This document shows, piece by piece, positions 42,575-52,198 of a DNA stretch of 64,000 nucleotides (its first letter is position 1; each line of letters opens with the position of its first letter). The notes beneath the pieces are model-generated. The model saw nothing but the letters and a program-made list of their open reading frames with translations. It did not search any database and was not told the DNA's origin. A program made the position numbers and the translations under genes. Source of the stretch: Stutzerimonas kunmingensis (GTDB lineage: Bacteria; Pseudomonadota; Gammaproteobacteria; Pseudomonadales; Pseudomonadaceae); assembly GCF_002929225.1 (NCBI RefSeq), contig NZ_PISM01000021.1, forward strand, positions 474,265-538,264, in the 5' to 3' direction.

Positions 42575-43510
42575 ATGACACCCGAACCCCTCGCCACCCT
42601 GCAAAATCACCTGCTCGACGCGTTGGCCAACGTGCCCGGCGAGACGCGACGACTGTTCCATGGTCGCGGCCGCTGCTATCCGGGGCTCGAACAGCTAACC
42701 GTCGACTGGCTGCAGGGCTTGGTGCTGGTGGCGCTGTTCCGTGATCCGGGCGAGGCGGAGCGGGAGGCGCTAGAGCAGATGCTCATGGCGCTGACTGAGA
42801 CCCCGGCCTGGAAGCAGAGCCAGGCACAGCGCTTGCTGCTGCAGCATCGCTATCTGCCGGATGCACCGACCGAGGCGTTGCTGGGCGATGTGCCCGCGGA
42901 GTGGCTGATCAGCGAGAACGGTCTGCGCTACAAGCTCGATCTCGGGCGCAAGCAGAACAACGGCCTGTTTCTCGATATGCGCTACGGCCGGCAGTGGGTG
43001 CAGGAAAATGCGCAGGGCAAGCGGGTGCTCAACCTGTTCGCCTACACCTGCGGCTTTTCCGTCGCGGCGATCGCCGGTGGCGCCGAGCACGTGGTCAATC
43101 TGGACATGGCCAGTGCCGCCCTGACCCGAGGGCGGGAGAACCATCGCCTCAATGGCCACGATCTCAGCAGGGTCAGCTTTCTCGGCCACGAGCTGTTTAA
43201 ATCTTGGGGCAAGGTGCGCAAGCTCGGGCCGTACGACCTGATCATCATCGACCCGCCTTCCTTCCAGAAGGGTAGCTTCGCCCTGACCCGCGACTACCAG
43301 AAGATCCTGCGCAAGCTGCCGGAACTGCTGAATGCCGGCGGCCAGGTGCTGGCCTGCGTGAATGACCCGGACATCGGCGCGGACTTCCTGATCCAGGGCA
43401 TGGCTGCCGAGGCGCCGCAGCTGCGCTTCGAGCAGCGCCTGGAAAACCCGCCGGAGTTTCCCGACATCAGCCCCGAGAGCGGGCTCAAGGCGCTGCTGTT
43501 TTCGGCCTGA
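42575..43510 (+). CDS. RlmI/RlmK-like class I SAM-dependent methyltransferase
   Basis: A 311-residue methyltransferase. VLNLFAYTCGFSVAAIAGGA is SAM motif I, NLDMASAALTRGRENHRLNG the acidic loop and IIIDPPSFQKGSFA the N/D-PPS/F catalytic motif of the RlmI/YcbY cytosine-5-like group. The N-terminal PUA-like extension differs from RlmI. rRNA methylation is likely; the position modified is unknown. Confidence 0.82.
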   Translation: MTPEPLATLQNHLLDALANVPGETRRLFHGRGRCYPGLEQLTVDWLQGLVLVALFRDPGEAEREALEQMLMALTETPAWKQSQAQRLLLQHRYLPDAPTEALLGDVPAEWLISENGLRYKLDLGRKQNNGLFLDMRYGRQWVQENAQGKRVLNLFAYTCGFSVAAIAGGAEHVVNLDMASAALTRGRENHRLNGHDLSRVSFLGHELFKSWGKVRKLGPYDLIIIDPPSFQKGSFALTRDYQKILRKLPELLNAGGQVLACVNDPDIGADFLIQGMAAEAPQLRFEQRLENPPEFPDISPESGLKALLFSA

Positions 43511-43522
43511 CGCTGGGTCGAG

Positions 43523-44467
43523 TCAGTCCCTTGTGACCGGCTCTGCATCGGCCTTGCCGAGCAAGCGCTCGACGTCCTCGATCACCTGCAGCGCCGCCAG
43601 CGGACCGCCGACGGACGTCCACAGCGAGCCGTCGACAGCGCCGAAGCGTTTGCTCTGCAGCGCCGAGAGCTGGCCGAACGCCGGGTTCTGTTCGGCCTGA
43701 CGCATGGCCTCGACCGCCTCGCCGCTGGTAGCCAGGGTGCCGATCACCAGCCAGTCGGCATCCAGCAGTTCCAGTGACTCCAGGCTCAGTGCCATCGAGT
43801 GGGTGTGGCCGGGGTCCTGCTGATGGGCGGGGCGGGTGAGGCCGAGGTCTTCGATGACCGTGCTGGCGAAGGCGTCCTTGAACATGTACGAGGGGCCCTT
43901 GGGATTCCAGCGCACGATGCTGAGGGTTTCGCCCTGATGCGTGCTCAGCCGCTCGCGCGCCTTTTCGACCCGGGCGCGGTATCGGTCCAGCACGGCGTTG
44001 GCTTCGGCGTTCTTGTTCAGGATCTGCGCGGTGCGCTGCATGGTTTCCTGCCAGGGGCGACCCCAGCTGTAGGTGATCACGGTCGGTGCGATCTCGTTGA
44101 GGATCGCCAGCTGCTCCGGCTTTACCGGGCCGGTGAGGATCAGATCGGGCTCCAGTTCGAGCAGGGTTTCCAGATTCGGATTGTCCAGATCGCCGACCAC
44201 CGGGACGTCCGCCGGCAGCTTGCCTTCGAGGTAGCGCGGCGGTGCAGCCTGGCCGCGGCCATTGATGCTCCCGACCGGGATGACGCCAAGGGCGAGTGCG
44301 GTATCCAGATCGATTTCGCTGAGGGTGATCACCCGCTTCGGCGTTTCCGGCACGTTGACGGTGTTGCCCATGGCATCGCTCACCTGGCGCGTATCGGCCA
44401 GGGCGGGCAGGGCGAGCAGGCTGGCCAGCAGGGCGGCGGCCAGGTGACGTGGGGTCTTGAGGGTCAT
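43523..44467 (-). CDS. Periplasmic siderophore-iron binding protein (FecB/FepB-like)
   Basis: A 314-residue class III binding protein with signal peptide ending LALPALA. VPETPKRVITLSEIDLDTALALGV opens the first lobe, LLELEPDLILTG is typical, and a long connecting helix precedes the second lobe. It ends the uptake operon, overlapping the ATPase stop. It presents a ferric siderophore to the permease pair; the ligand is unknown. Confidence 0.88.
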   Translation of the reverse strand: MTLKTPRHLAAALLASLLALPALADTRQVSDAMGNTVNVPETPKRVITLSEIDLDTALALGVIPVGSINGRGQAAPPRYLEGKLPADVPVVGDLDNPNLETLLELEPDLILTGPVKPEQLAILNEIAPTVITYSWGRPWQETMQRTAQILNKNAEANAVLDRYRARVEKARERLSTHQGETLSIVRWNPKGPSYMFKDAFASTVIEDLGLTRPAHQQDPGHTHSMALSLESLELLDADWLVIGTLATSGEAVEAMRQAEQNPAFGQLSALQSKRFGAVDGSLWTSVGGPLAALQVIEDVERLLGKADAEPVTRD

Positions 44468-45297
44468 TGCATACCTTCCGTTTCGGGGTGTTCTCGGAGA
44501 GTGGGTTGCTGGAGGGCACGGGTACGGCGGCGCGGCACGATCACCGGCGCGCCGTCGCCGGGGGCCGGAAGGATGTCGACGTCGGTGTCGTAAAGGCGGT
44601 CGACCAGGGCCTTGGTCATCACCTGCCGCGCCGGGCCGATGGCCTGCACCCGGCCGTCGGCCAGGGCGATCAGCTCATCGCAGTAACGGGCGGCCACGCC
44701 GAGGTCATGGATCACGATCAGCACCGTGCGCCCGGCCGCGGCGATCTGGTGCACGGCTTCCATCACCTCGGCCTGGTGGCCGATGTCCAGCGCGCTGGTG
44801 GGTTCGTCGAGCAGGATCAGGTCGGTGTTCTGCGCCAGGATCATGCCGAGCCAGGCCCGTTGCGCCTGGCCACCCGAGAGCGAGGCGGCGCTGCGTTGCC
44901 AGATCGCATCGAGCTGCATCACCGCGCGGGCGCGTGCAACCTGGCGGGCGTCTTCCGCGCTCCACTGGTTGAACCAGCCCTGGTGCGGATGGCGGCCGTA
45001 CTGCACCAGCTGTTCCACGCGGATGCCTTCGGCCAGCACCGGCCGTTGCGGCAGAAAGGCCAGCTCCCGCGCCAGCGCCTTGAGCGAGTAGCCCAGCAGC
45101 GGCTTGCCGTGGATCTCCACGGTGCCGCGTTGCAGCGGCAGCTGGCGGGCGAGCAGTTTGAGCAGCGTGGATTTGCCGCTGCCATTGGGGCCGACGATGC
45201 CGATCAGCCTGCCTCGGGGCAGGCTGAACGAGACATTGTCGAGCACGACCTTGTCCTGATAGGCGAAGTGCAGGTTTTCCGCGCGCAGGGCAGTCAT
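44464..45297 (-). CDS. Siderophore ABC transporter ATPase (FecE/FepC-like)
   Basis: A 277-residue ABC ATPase. Walker A is GPNGSGKST, the signature is LSGGQAQRAWLGMIL, and Walker B is LILLDEPTSALDIGHQ. The H-loop lies in TVLIVIHDLGVAARYCDE. It overlaps the permease stop at one side and the binding protein start at the other, a tight uptake operon. Confidence 0.92.
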   Translation of the reverse strand: MTALRAENLHFAYQDKVVLDNVSFSLPRGRLIGIVGPNGSGKSTLLKLLARQLPLQRGTVEIHGKPLLGYSLKALARELAFLPQRPVLAEGIRVEQLVQYGRHPHQGWFNQWSAEDARQVARARAVMQLDAIWQRSAASLSGGQAQRAWLGMILAQNTDLILLDEPTSALDIGHQAEVMEAVHQIAAAGRTVLIVIHDLGVAARYCDELIALADGRVQAIGPARQVMTKALVDRLYDTDVDILPAPGDGAPVIVPRRRTRALQQPTLREHPETEGMQ

Positions 45298-46343
45298 CAG
45301 TCAGCTCCTCGTCTGTCCTTGAGCAGCAGGCCGAGCAGCAGGATGCCACCGAGCAGCCGCGTCATGATGCCGGTGGGGATTTCCTCGGGCTGGGCGAGCA
45401 CCCGCACCAGGCTGTCGCTGCCGAGCAGCAATACCGCGCCGCACAGCGCCGACAGCCACAGCGGGGCGAGGTTGTCGCGGGCCAGCCAGGAGGCGAGGAT
45501 CGGTGCGGCCATGGCGATGAACACCACCGGTCCGCCGATCGCCGTACCCAGCGCGGCCACCACGATTGCCAGGGCGAGCACGCCGAGCTGGACCAGCGGC
45601 ACCTTCACCCCGAGGTTCTGCGCCGTGGCGTCGCCGAAGCGCAGCAGCGCCAGCGGCCGATTGACCAGCGCCATCAGCGGGCAGAGCAGCAACAGCAGCA
45701 GTGCGACGGGCTTGACCGTCTGATAGCTGACACCGGCGAAGTGGCCCCTGGTCCACAGGTAGATGCTGCCCAAGTGAGCGAGGGGTTGCGTCGACATGGC
45801 GAAGTCGCCGAGGGCGCCGAGCAGTTCCGACAGCGCAATGCCGATGACGATGAACAGGTAGCCCTGCTCGCCGGGGCGTCGGCACAGGGCGAACAATGCG
45901 GCGGCCGCCAGCGCGGCTCCGAGTGGCGACGCCCACCATGGCCAGTTGCCGAGGGTCAGGTAGAGGGCGAAGACGACCACAGCCAGCGAGGCGCCCTCGT
46001 TCACACCGATCATGTCCGGTGTCGCCAGGCGGTTGCGTACCAGGGTCTGGATCAGGCAGCCGGCCATGCCCATGGCCAGCCCGGCGATGATCGCGGCGGC
46101 GACCCGCGGCAGGCGAATCTTGAAGAGCATGATTTCCTGCAGCCTGCTGCCATTTCCGGTGAGGGTGGCGATGACGTCGCGCACGCCGAGATGGCCGCTG
46201 CCGAGGCTGGTCGCCAGGACGGTCAAGCCCAGCAGCACCAGCACGAGCAGGGTGAACATCAACCAACTGCGCCGATGCAGCAGCAGGCTGATGCCACCGA
46301 GGCGCAGCGTCCAGACGCCGGAAGGTGTGGGGATGGAGGTCAT
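45297..46343 (-). CDS. FecCD-family siderophore permease (second subunit)
   Basis: A 348-residue inner-membrane permease of the FecCD family with about nine to ten helices. Motifs include LPRVAAAIIAGLAMGMAGCLIQTLVRNRLATPDMIGVNEGA and RLLGGILLLGLLLK. I use ATG 46343; a longer frame to 46661 would run through the upstream permease. Works with the permease at 46346 as a heterodimeric channel. Confidence 0.9.
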   Translation of the reverse strand: MTSIPTPSGVWTLRLGGISLLLHRRSWLMFTLLVLVLLGLTVLATSLGSGHLGVRDVIATLTGNGSRLQEIMLFKIRLPRVAAAIIAGLAMGMAGCLIQTLVRNRLATPDMIGVNEGASLAVVVFALYLTLGNWPWWASPLGAALAAAALFALCRRPGEQGYLFIVIGIALSELLGALGDFAMSTQPLAHLGSIYLWTRGHFAGVSYQTVKPVALLLLLLCPLMALVNRPLALLRFGDATAQNLGVKVPLVQLGVLALAIVVAALGTAIGGPVVFIAMAAPILASWLARDNLAPLWLSALCGAVLLLGSDSLVRVLAQPEEIPTGIMTRLLGGILLLGLLLKDRRGAD

Positions 46344-46345
46344 GG

Positions 46346-47380
46346 CTACCTCACCGTCAACAGGGAACGAAAGCCGCCGCGCAACACGATGGCGATCAGC
46401 GCCGGCGCGCCGAGCGCGGCCAGCAGGGTGCCGACGGGCAGTTCGTACGGCTGTAGCAGCCAGCGCGAGAGCACGTCGGCGGCGAGCAGGAAGAGCATGC
46501 CGAACAGCGTGGAAAACAGCAGTTGCCGCAGCAGTGCCACCGGCTCGATGCGGCGCGCGCAATAGGCGGCGAGAAAACCGAGAAAGCCGATCGGCCCGGC
46601 CAGCGAGATGGCGCAGGCGGTGAGCAGGGTGGATGCCGCCAGCACGCCGAGGCGCACCCAACCGGTATGGATGCCCAGCGCGCGGGCCTGGCTATCGCCC
46701 ATCTGCATCAGGGTCAGCTGACGGCAGAGCAGCGTCGCCAGCACCAGTCCGAGCACGGCCAGCGGGCTGACCGTGCCGACCGCATCGAGGCTGGAGGCCG
46801 ATAGCGAGCCGAGGTTCCAGAAGCGGAATTGCTCCAGCGCCACCCGAGTGGAGAGCAGCAGGAAATTCGCCAGACCGCCGAAGATCGCGCCGAGCGCCAC
46901 CCCGGCAAGGATCAGCTTCAGCGGGCTGGCCTGACCCAGCATCAGGCCGACGCCCAGCACCAGCAGATTGCCCAGCAGGGCGCCGGCGCCGGACCAGAGC
47001 AGGTAGCCCCGGGTCGACTCGACGCCGAAATAGATCAGGCCGATCACCAGCCCGAGCACCGCGCCGGCATTGACACCGAGCAGGCCGGGTTCGGCCAGGG
47101 GATTACGTGTCGCGCTCTGCAGCAGCGAGGCGGCGATTGCGAGGCTGGCGCCCACCACCAGCGCGGCGAGGGTGCGCGGCAGCCGCAGGGTATCGACGAC
47201 CATGGCCAGTTTGTCGTCGGCCACATAGTCGGGCTGGCCGAGCAGATAGCCGAACACGGCGTCGGCACCATACACGCCGGCACCGGTGGCCAGGGACAGA
47301 GTCAGCAGCACGAGCAGAAGCCCGCCGCCGGCAATCAGCGTGGCCTTCTGCAACGCTGGCATCGTTGGATCAGTCCGCAT
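46346..47380 (-). CDS. FecCD-family siderophore permease (first subunit)
   Basis: A 344-residue permease with the family motif LPRTLAALVVGASLAIAASLLQSATRNPLAEPGLLGVNAGA and a C-terminal GPIGFLGFLAAYCARR. About nine to ten hydrophobic segments. It is preceded by the TonB receptor gene by 54 bases and followed by the second permease after two bases. Confidence 0.9.
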   Translation of the reverse strand: MRTDPTMPALQKATLIAGGGLLLVLLTLSLATGAGVYGADAVFGYLLGQPDYVADDKLAMVVDTLRLPRTLAALVVGASLAIAASLLQSATRNPLAEPGLLGVNAGAVLGLVIGLIYFGVESTRGYLLWSGAGALLGNLLVLGVGLMLGQASPLKLILAGVALGAIFGGLANFLLLSTRVALEQFRFWNLGSLSASSLDAVGTVSPLAVLGLVLATLLCRQLTLMQMGDSQARALGIHTGWVRLGVLAASTLLTACAISLAGPIGFLGFLAAYCARRIEPVALLRQLLFSTLFGMLFLLAADVLSRWLLQPYELPVGTLLAALGAPALIAIVLRGGFRSLLTVR

Positions 47381-47434
47381 GGTTCACTTCGCGTCTCCAG
47401 GTGAACCCGGCGGCCCGCGCCGCCGGGTGGGGCG

Positions 47435-49423
47435 TCAGATGTCGTAGGCGAAACCGACGAACAGCGTGCGACCCATGAGGATGTTGTCGACGGCCTGAGC
47501 CACCTCGTCGCGCTTCTCGTTGGTCAGGTTGTTGAGCCCGCCGTTGAGTGTCAGCTGCTTGGTGGCCTGGTAGCGGGCACCGAGGCTCAGGGTGTGGAAG
47601 GCGCCGGTCTCGAACGCCCCGGAACGCGCCACGTCGTACAGGTACTGGCTGCCGGTGTACTGGTAATCCAGGTTCAGGCCGAGCTTTGGCAGCGCCTGCC
47701 AGTCGGCACCCAGGTTGGCGATATGCTGCGGCGAGTTGCGGATCGGCTCGTCGGTGTCGCGATCCCTGGCGTCGGAGTAGGTGTAGTTCGCGCGCAGGCC
47801 GATGCGGTCGCTCAGCAGGTAGTTGCCCTGCAGCTCGTAACCCTTGATCCGCACATGGGGCTGGTTGTAGGTGGTCAGCACCGGGTCGGCGGCGACGATC
47901 TGGCCGTTCACCCGAATCAGCCGCGTCGTTTCGGTGCTGATCATGTCTTCGATGTCGGTCTGGAAGAACATGATGCCGGCCTGCAGGCGGTCGTTCTGGT
48001 AGAAGGTGCCGAGCTCGTAGCTGGTGGCGGTTTCCGGCTTGAGATCCTCGTTGCCGACCGTCACGCAGTAGCCACGGCAGGCGATTTCCACGTAGGTGGG
48101 ATCGGATTGGGCAATGCTCGGCGCCTTGAACGACTTGCCCACGCCGCCCTTTATTACCCAGCTGTCGCTCATGTTGTACACGCCGTAGGCGCGCGGGCTG
48201 AATTCGCTGCCGTAGCTTTCGTGATCATCCCAGCGGGCGCCGAGGGTGATATCCAGCTGTCCCAGGGAGAACTCGTCCTGCAGGTAGAGCGCCTGCTGAT
48301 CGATCTCTATCTCCGAACCGAGGTTGTTGCTGTGGCTGAGTTCGGTGCGGCGCAGTTCGCTGCCCAGGGTCAGCAGGTGGTTGCCGAGGAACGCGGTCAC
48401 CTGGCCGTCGACCGTATGGTTGGTCTGGTTGACGTTGCTGAAGCGACCGCCGCGCAGGTCGGTCATGACCTCGGAGTCGTCCATAAGATCGACGTCTTCG
48501 TAGTAGTAGCGGACTCGCGAGTTGAAGCCGTCCCAGCTGCCGTTGTGGGTCAGGCCGAAGGCGCTGCGTTCCATCTCCTGAACGTTGGTCGGAAAGGCGA
48601 AGCCCGAGTTGCTCCAGGTGCCCTTGCGGTCGTCCTCACGATGGCTCAGGTCGAGGTCGATGCTCTGGCGCTCGTCTAGCAGCCAGCTCAGGCTGCCGTA
48701 GGCGCTGGCGTTCTGGCGTTTTTCGGCGGCATCGATCAGGGGCGACGTAGTCTGGTCCGAACCCCAGGCAGCCTGGTCGGTGCCCTCGACGATCAGGTTG
48801 CCGAGCAGCTTGTCCTCGATCAGCGCGCCGCTGATGTAGCCGCTGGTCTTGTGGCTGTCACCGGAATCACCCTCGGTCGGGTGCTCGTAGCCGTAGGCGA
48901 TGCCGGCCTTGGTGTCGGCGGTCGGTTTACGCAGGATCACGTTGACCACGCCACCGATGGCATCGGCGCCGTACAGCGAGGACATCGGCCCGCGGATCAC
49001 CTCGATGCGCTCGATGGCGGCCATCGGGATCGAGGACAGATCGAAGTCGTTGGCGTAGTTGGAGACCAGGGCTTCACGCGAGTTGATGCGGCGGCCGTTG
49101 ACCAACAGCAGGGTGTAGTCCGAATCCATCCCGCGCAGTCTGATTTCCTTGCGGCCGTAGGTCGACGACGGGCTGATGTACACCCCCGGCAGGTATTTCA
49201 CCGCATCGGCGAGGTTGTACACCGGCAGCTTGTCGAGGTCGTCACGGGTGACCACCGACACGCTCGCCGGCGCGCTGAGTTCGCTGTGGGCGGTCTGGGT
49301 GGCGGTGATGACTTCGTTCTGCAGCGTGACCGGCTCGCTGGCGATGGCGAGCATCGGAAGGAGTGCGCCGAGTAGCGTGAGCGGCAGGTGACGGGGACGA
49401 CTGATGGTTCTTACAGAAGGCAT
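47435..49423 (-). CDS. TonB-dependent siderophore receptor (CirA/FepA-like)
   Basis: A 662-residue outer-membrane receptor with signal peptide ending MLAIAS. A TonB-box-like NEVITATQT is followed by the plug (ASVSVVTRDDLDKLPVYNL, and IERIEVIRGPMSSLYGADAIGGVVNVI) and a 22-strand barrel ending FVGFAYDI. ATG 49423 has GGAG at the right distance. Size and motifs fit catecholate or related receptors of the CirA type. It is the receptor for the ABC transporter encoded downstream. Confidence 0.9.
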   Translation of the reverse strand: MPSVRTISRPRHLPLTLLGALLPMLAIASEPVTLQNEVITATQTAHSELSAPASVSVVTRDDLDKLPVYNLADAVKYLPGVYISPSSTYGRKEIRLRGMDSDYTLLLVNGRRINSREALVSNYANDFDLSSIPMAAIERIEVIRGPMSSLYGADAIGGVVNVILRKPTADTKAGIAYGYEHPTEGDSGDSHKTSGYISGALIEDKLLGNLIVEGTDQAAWGSDQTTSPLIDAAEKRQNASAYGSLSWLLDERQSIDLDLSHREDDRKGTWSNSGFAFPTNVQEMERSAFGLTHNGSWDGFNSRVRYYYEDVDLMDDSEVMTDLRGGRFSNVNQTNHTVDGQVTAFLGNHLLTLGSELRRTELSHSNNLGSEIEIDQQALYLQDEFSLGQLDITLGARWDDHESYGSEFSPRAYGVYNMSDSWVIKGGVGKSFKAPSIAQSDPTYVEIACRGYCVTVGNEDLKPETATSYELGTFYQNDRLQAGIMFFQTDIEDMISTETTRLIRVNGQIVAADPVLTTYNQPHVRIKGYELQGNYLLSDRIGLRANYTYSDARDRDTDEPIRNSPQHIANLGADWQALPKLGLNLDYQYTGSQYLYDVARSGAFETGAFHTLSLGARYQATKQLTLNGGLNNLTNEKRDEVAQAVDNILMGRTLFVGFAYDI

Positions 49424-49487
49424 TGCAGGCTCCATTGCGGTTTGATCGATGCGGGATGTAAGTCTCATCAGGCGTGCGGCTGCAGGT

Positions 49488-50708
49488 TCAGGCCCTGCTT
49501 GTGGTTGTAGGTGTTGGCAGGTGTCCATGGCGACGCAGGGCGGCGAGCAGTAACAGCAGGGTTGCGCCTGCGATCAGGGTGAGGACCACGTGGAAACCTG
49601 CGAGGTGTTCGAAACCCGTCAGCTCGCCATCGGCAGCCGTACCCAGGTAGGCGGCGGAGGCCAGGCTGCCGAGGCCGGCGGCAACGTTGCTGACGGACCC
49701 GTGCAGCGCCATGAACGCGGCGCGTTGATGGGGCGCCGGAATGCTCGCGGCGACCGTCGTGGTGCTGCTGGTGCGCAATGTGCTGAGTGCCATGAACAGG
49801 CTGAACACCAGCAACAGCGGCAGTGGAACCAGCAGGGCGAAGCCGAGCAGCGTGATCAGTGCCAGCAGGCCGCTGCTGCTCAGGACCAGCCGGCGGGCGT
49901 GGCCGCGATCGATCCAGCTGCCGCCCAGACGCACGGCGGCCAGGCTGGCCAGCCCACCGCACAGGTAGAGCACGCCGATGTGTTCGCGGGCGAAGCCGAG
50001 ATTGAACTGGAAGAATGCGGAAAAGTGCGGCACCAGCAGGAAGTGGCTGAACATCTGCAATGCGACAAGCGCCAGTGCCCCCAGGCACAGCGGTGAGCGC
50101 AACAGCGGGCGCAGCGCTCCTGGCGGGCGTGGGTGTGGTTGCGGACTGGGGAAGAGGATGTGGCAGCCAAACGCGAGCGCCAGGCCAACCGCGGCAATGC
50201 CCAGCATCGGCGCGCGCCAGCCCAGCCAGCGCGCGAGTTCCAGCGCCAGAGGCGTGACGACGATGGCGGCGAGGGAGAAACCCATCGCTAGGCGGGCGAG
50301 CTGCCGGCCCCGTTCGGCTGGCGGGATCAGATCGAGCAGGCTCGCCATCAGCACCGCGCCCAGGGGGCCGGCGACGAATGCGCTGAGCACGAAGAGCCAG
50401 GTCAACTGGTGCGCATCGGAGGCACCTGCGCAGGCGCCGAGCAGGGCGAAGCGCAGGACGAGCAGGGCGAGCAGCACCGGCTTGCGCTCGAAGCGGTCCA
50501 GCCAGGCAGCACTGAGCGCCGAGCCGAGGGCGGCTGCCAAGGTCGCGGCGCCAGCCAGATACCCAATGCGGTCGGCGGGCATGTCCAGTTCGCGGACGAA
50601 ATCCGGGCCGAGCGGCATGATCATCATCAGGCTGCCGATCGATAGCATGCTAATCAGTGTGGCCAGCTGAACAGCCGTTTTTATTTGTCGATCTGCATCC
50701 ATGTACAT
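49488..50708 (-). CDS. Major facilitator superfamily transporter
   Basis: A 406-residue MFS protein with about 12 hydrophobic segments. An MFS motif A-like AWLDRFERKPVLL lies between helices 2 and 3 and GGSWIDRGHARRLVLS in the second half. It heads the siderophore-uptake operon, so export of the siderophore or import of it into the cytosol are both possible. ATG 50702 is an alternative start. Confidence 0.82.
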   Translation of the reverse strand: MYMDADRQIKTAVQLATLISMLSIGSLMMIMPLGPDFVRELDMPADRIGYLAGAATLAAALGSALSAAWLDRFERKPVLLALLVLRFALLGACAGASDAHQLTWLFVLSAFVAGPLGAVLMASLLDLIPPAERGRQLARLAMGFSLAAIVVTPLALELARWLGWRAPMLGIAAVGLALAFGCHILFPSPQPHPRPPGALRPLLRSPLCLGALALVALQMFSHFLLVPHFSAFFQFNLGFAREHIGVLYLCGGLASLAAVRLGGSWIDRGHARRLVLSSSGLLALITLLGFALLVPLPLLLVFSLFMALSTLRTSSTTTVAASIPAPHQRAAFMALHGSVSNVAAGLGSLASAAYLGTAADGELTGFEHLAGFHVVLTLIAGATLLLLLAALRRHGHLPTPTTTSRA

Positions 50709-50758
50709 AACGCCGCTGGGTGAGGCGGTGCATCTTATGCAGCTATAAACTCGAATTC

Positions 50759-50777
50759 AAATGCAAATCGTTATTGT
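50759..50777. promoter_or_regulatory. Candidate Fur box upstream of the siderophore operon
   Basis: AAATGCAAATCGTTATTG (from 50759) matches the consensus GATAATGATAATCATTATC at about 12 of 19 positions. It lies about 50-70 bases upstream of the MFS start. Iron repression of the operon is plausible but unproven. Confidence 0.45.
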
Positions 50778-50962
50778 TTGTCTGTGGTGCGAGAGATTGC
50801 ATTGGATGGCGGCGCGTTATGGGGCGGAATAGCGGAGATGGCGCGCGGGGCTTCGATACCATAAGACCGCGCGAAAGCTCCCGAGATGAACTTATATCGG
50901 AGGTCGGCTGCGCCGCCTGAGCAGGCGGCGCCAGCGATCCGTGCTGTACGACCTGCCCTGGT

Positions 50963-51415
50963 TCAGTCGCGTGCCTCGAGGTCCTTGATCAGCGCCTTCA
51001 TCTCGTCGATCTCACGGCGTTGCGCCTCGATGATGCTGTCCGCCAGCTCGCGCACCCTCGGGTCCTGGATATCCGCCCGCTCGCTGGTGAGGATGGCGAT
51101 GGAGTGGTGCGGAATCATCGCTTTCATCCACGACACCTGGTCCACCGTCGCCTGGCTGCGCACCAGCCACAAGGACGCTACGAACACCAGCGCGCTACCG
51201 GCGAAAATGGCGATGTTCACCCCACGCCGCGGATACATCTTCAACATGAACGCCAGCATGACGATTGCCATGGTCGCGCCCATGATCAGCGCCATGTAGG
51301 CGCGGGTTTCGCTGAACAGGATGTGGTCGGTCTGGAACACGTTCAGGTACATCAGGCCGAACATGACCAGCGTTGAGGTGGCAATCATTGCGCCGAATTT
51401 GGCGTAGGGCTGCAT
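50963..51415 (-). CDS. DUF305 membrane protein
   Basis: A 150-residue protein with N-terminal helices (KFGAMIATSTLVMFGLMYLNVFQ, then AYMALIMGATMAIVMLAFML and VNIAIFAGSALVFVASLWLV) and a DUF305 helical domain with the conserved MKAMIPHHSIAI motif and a second acidic Glu-rich helix. DUF305 proteins are ferritin-like and often linked to copper; no function is proven. ATG 51415 has GAGGAGAG upstream. Confidence 0.8.
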   Translation of the reverse strand: MQPYAKFGAMIATSTLVMFGLMYLNVFQTDHILFSETRAYMALIMGATMAIVMLAFMLKMYPRRGVNIAIFAGSALVFVASLWLVRSQATVDQVSWMKAMIPHHSIAILTSERADIQDPRVRELADSIIEAQRREIDEMKALIKDLEARD

Positions 51416-51622
51416 AGGCGTGCTCTCCTCTGGCGATGACTGGTGGGGCGGCAACTCGCCAGCCCTTACGGTCATCTCGACAGCCCTCGGTCGGTGCCGT
51501 TCATGTGGCTCGGCCAGGGTAGTGGTGGCACTTGCTGGCCAACTGCGAGGCTTCGCTGGGCGGCCAGCAGCGCAATGCACCGCGGGGCCTACTCGCCGCG
51601 GTGGTTCAGCGTGCGCCGCGGG

Positions 51623-52144
51623 TCAACGAGTGGCCAGCTCTTCGCAGCTGGGCTCGATGGTGAACGTGCGCGCCGAGTCGACCGGGCCGAGCTTTTCCAG
51701 GGTGCGGCGGCCGAGCAGTACGGGGTAGTGCATTTCATCGCGGTCCCTGAGCGAGAACTGCTCCTCGAGCAGGCGATCGCCGATGCACACCTTCATCAGC
51801 ACGACCGGTCGATCCTCTTTGCCGCCGGCGCCACGGACGGTCAGTTCACGGTGCAGTTTGCGCTCGATGCGCGACTCGACCAGCTTGTCCCGTTCGACGT
51901 CATTGAGGTCCAGATCGAAGCGGACCCATTCTTCACCGTCCCGCTCGAAATACTCGATGTCTTCGGCATGCATCGACGAAGTCAGCGCGCCGGTGTCGAG
52001 CTTGAACTTCACCGTGACTGCCTCGGGAAGCACCTTGCCACGCTCCACCCAGCCGAGCGGCGTGCCACTGGCGGCGAGGGAAGGGAGGGCATGCAGGGAC
52101 AGCAGCAACGCGGCAGGTATGGCCAGCAGTCGTGACGATTTCAA
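51623..52144 (-). CDS. Retropepsin-like (RimK-associated) aspartic protease-family protein
   Basis: A 173-residue periplasmic protein of the family often called ATP-dependent zinc protease, now recognised as retropepsin-like. The signal peptide is LLAIPAALLLSLHALPSLAA. The active-site segment KFKLDTGALTSSMHAEDIEYF contains the DTGA aspartate. LLGRRTLEKLG is the second conserved block. I start at TTG 52144, six bases after GGAG. Confidence 0.78.
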   Translation of the reverse strand: MKSSRLLAIPAALLLSLHALPSLAASGTPLGWVERGKVLPEAVTVKFKLDTGALTSSMHAEDIEYFERDGEEWVRFDLDLNDVERDKLVESRIERKLHRELTVRGAGGKEDRPVVLMKVCIGDRLLEEQFSLRDRDEMHYPVLLGRRTLEKLGPVDSARTFTIEPSCEELATR

Positions 52145-52198
52145 TGGCAACTCCGGGATAGTGGCTTCGCACAATAGAGCGAAATCTTCCGCGGATGT

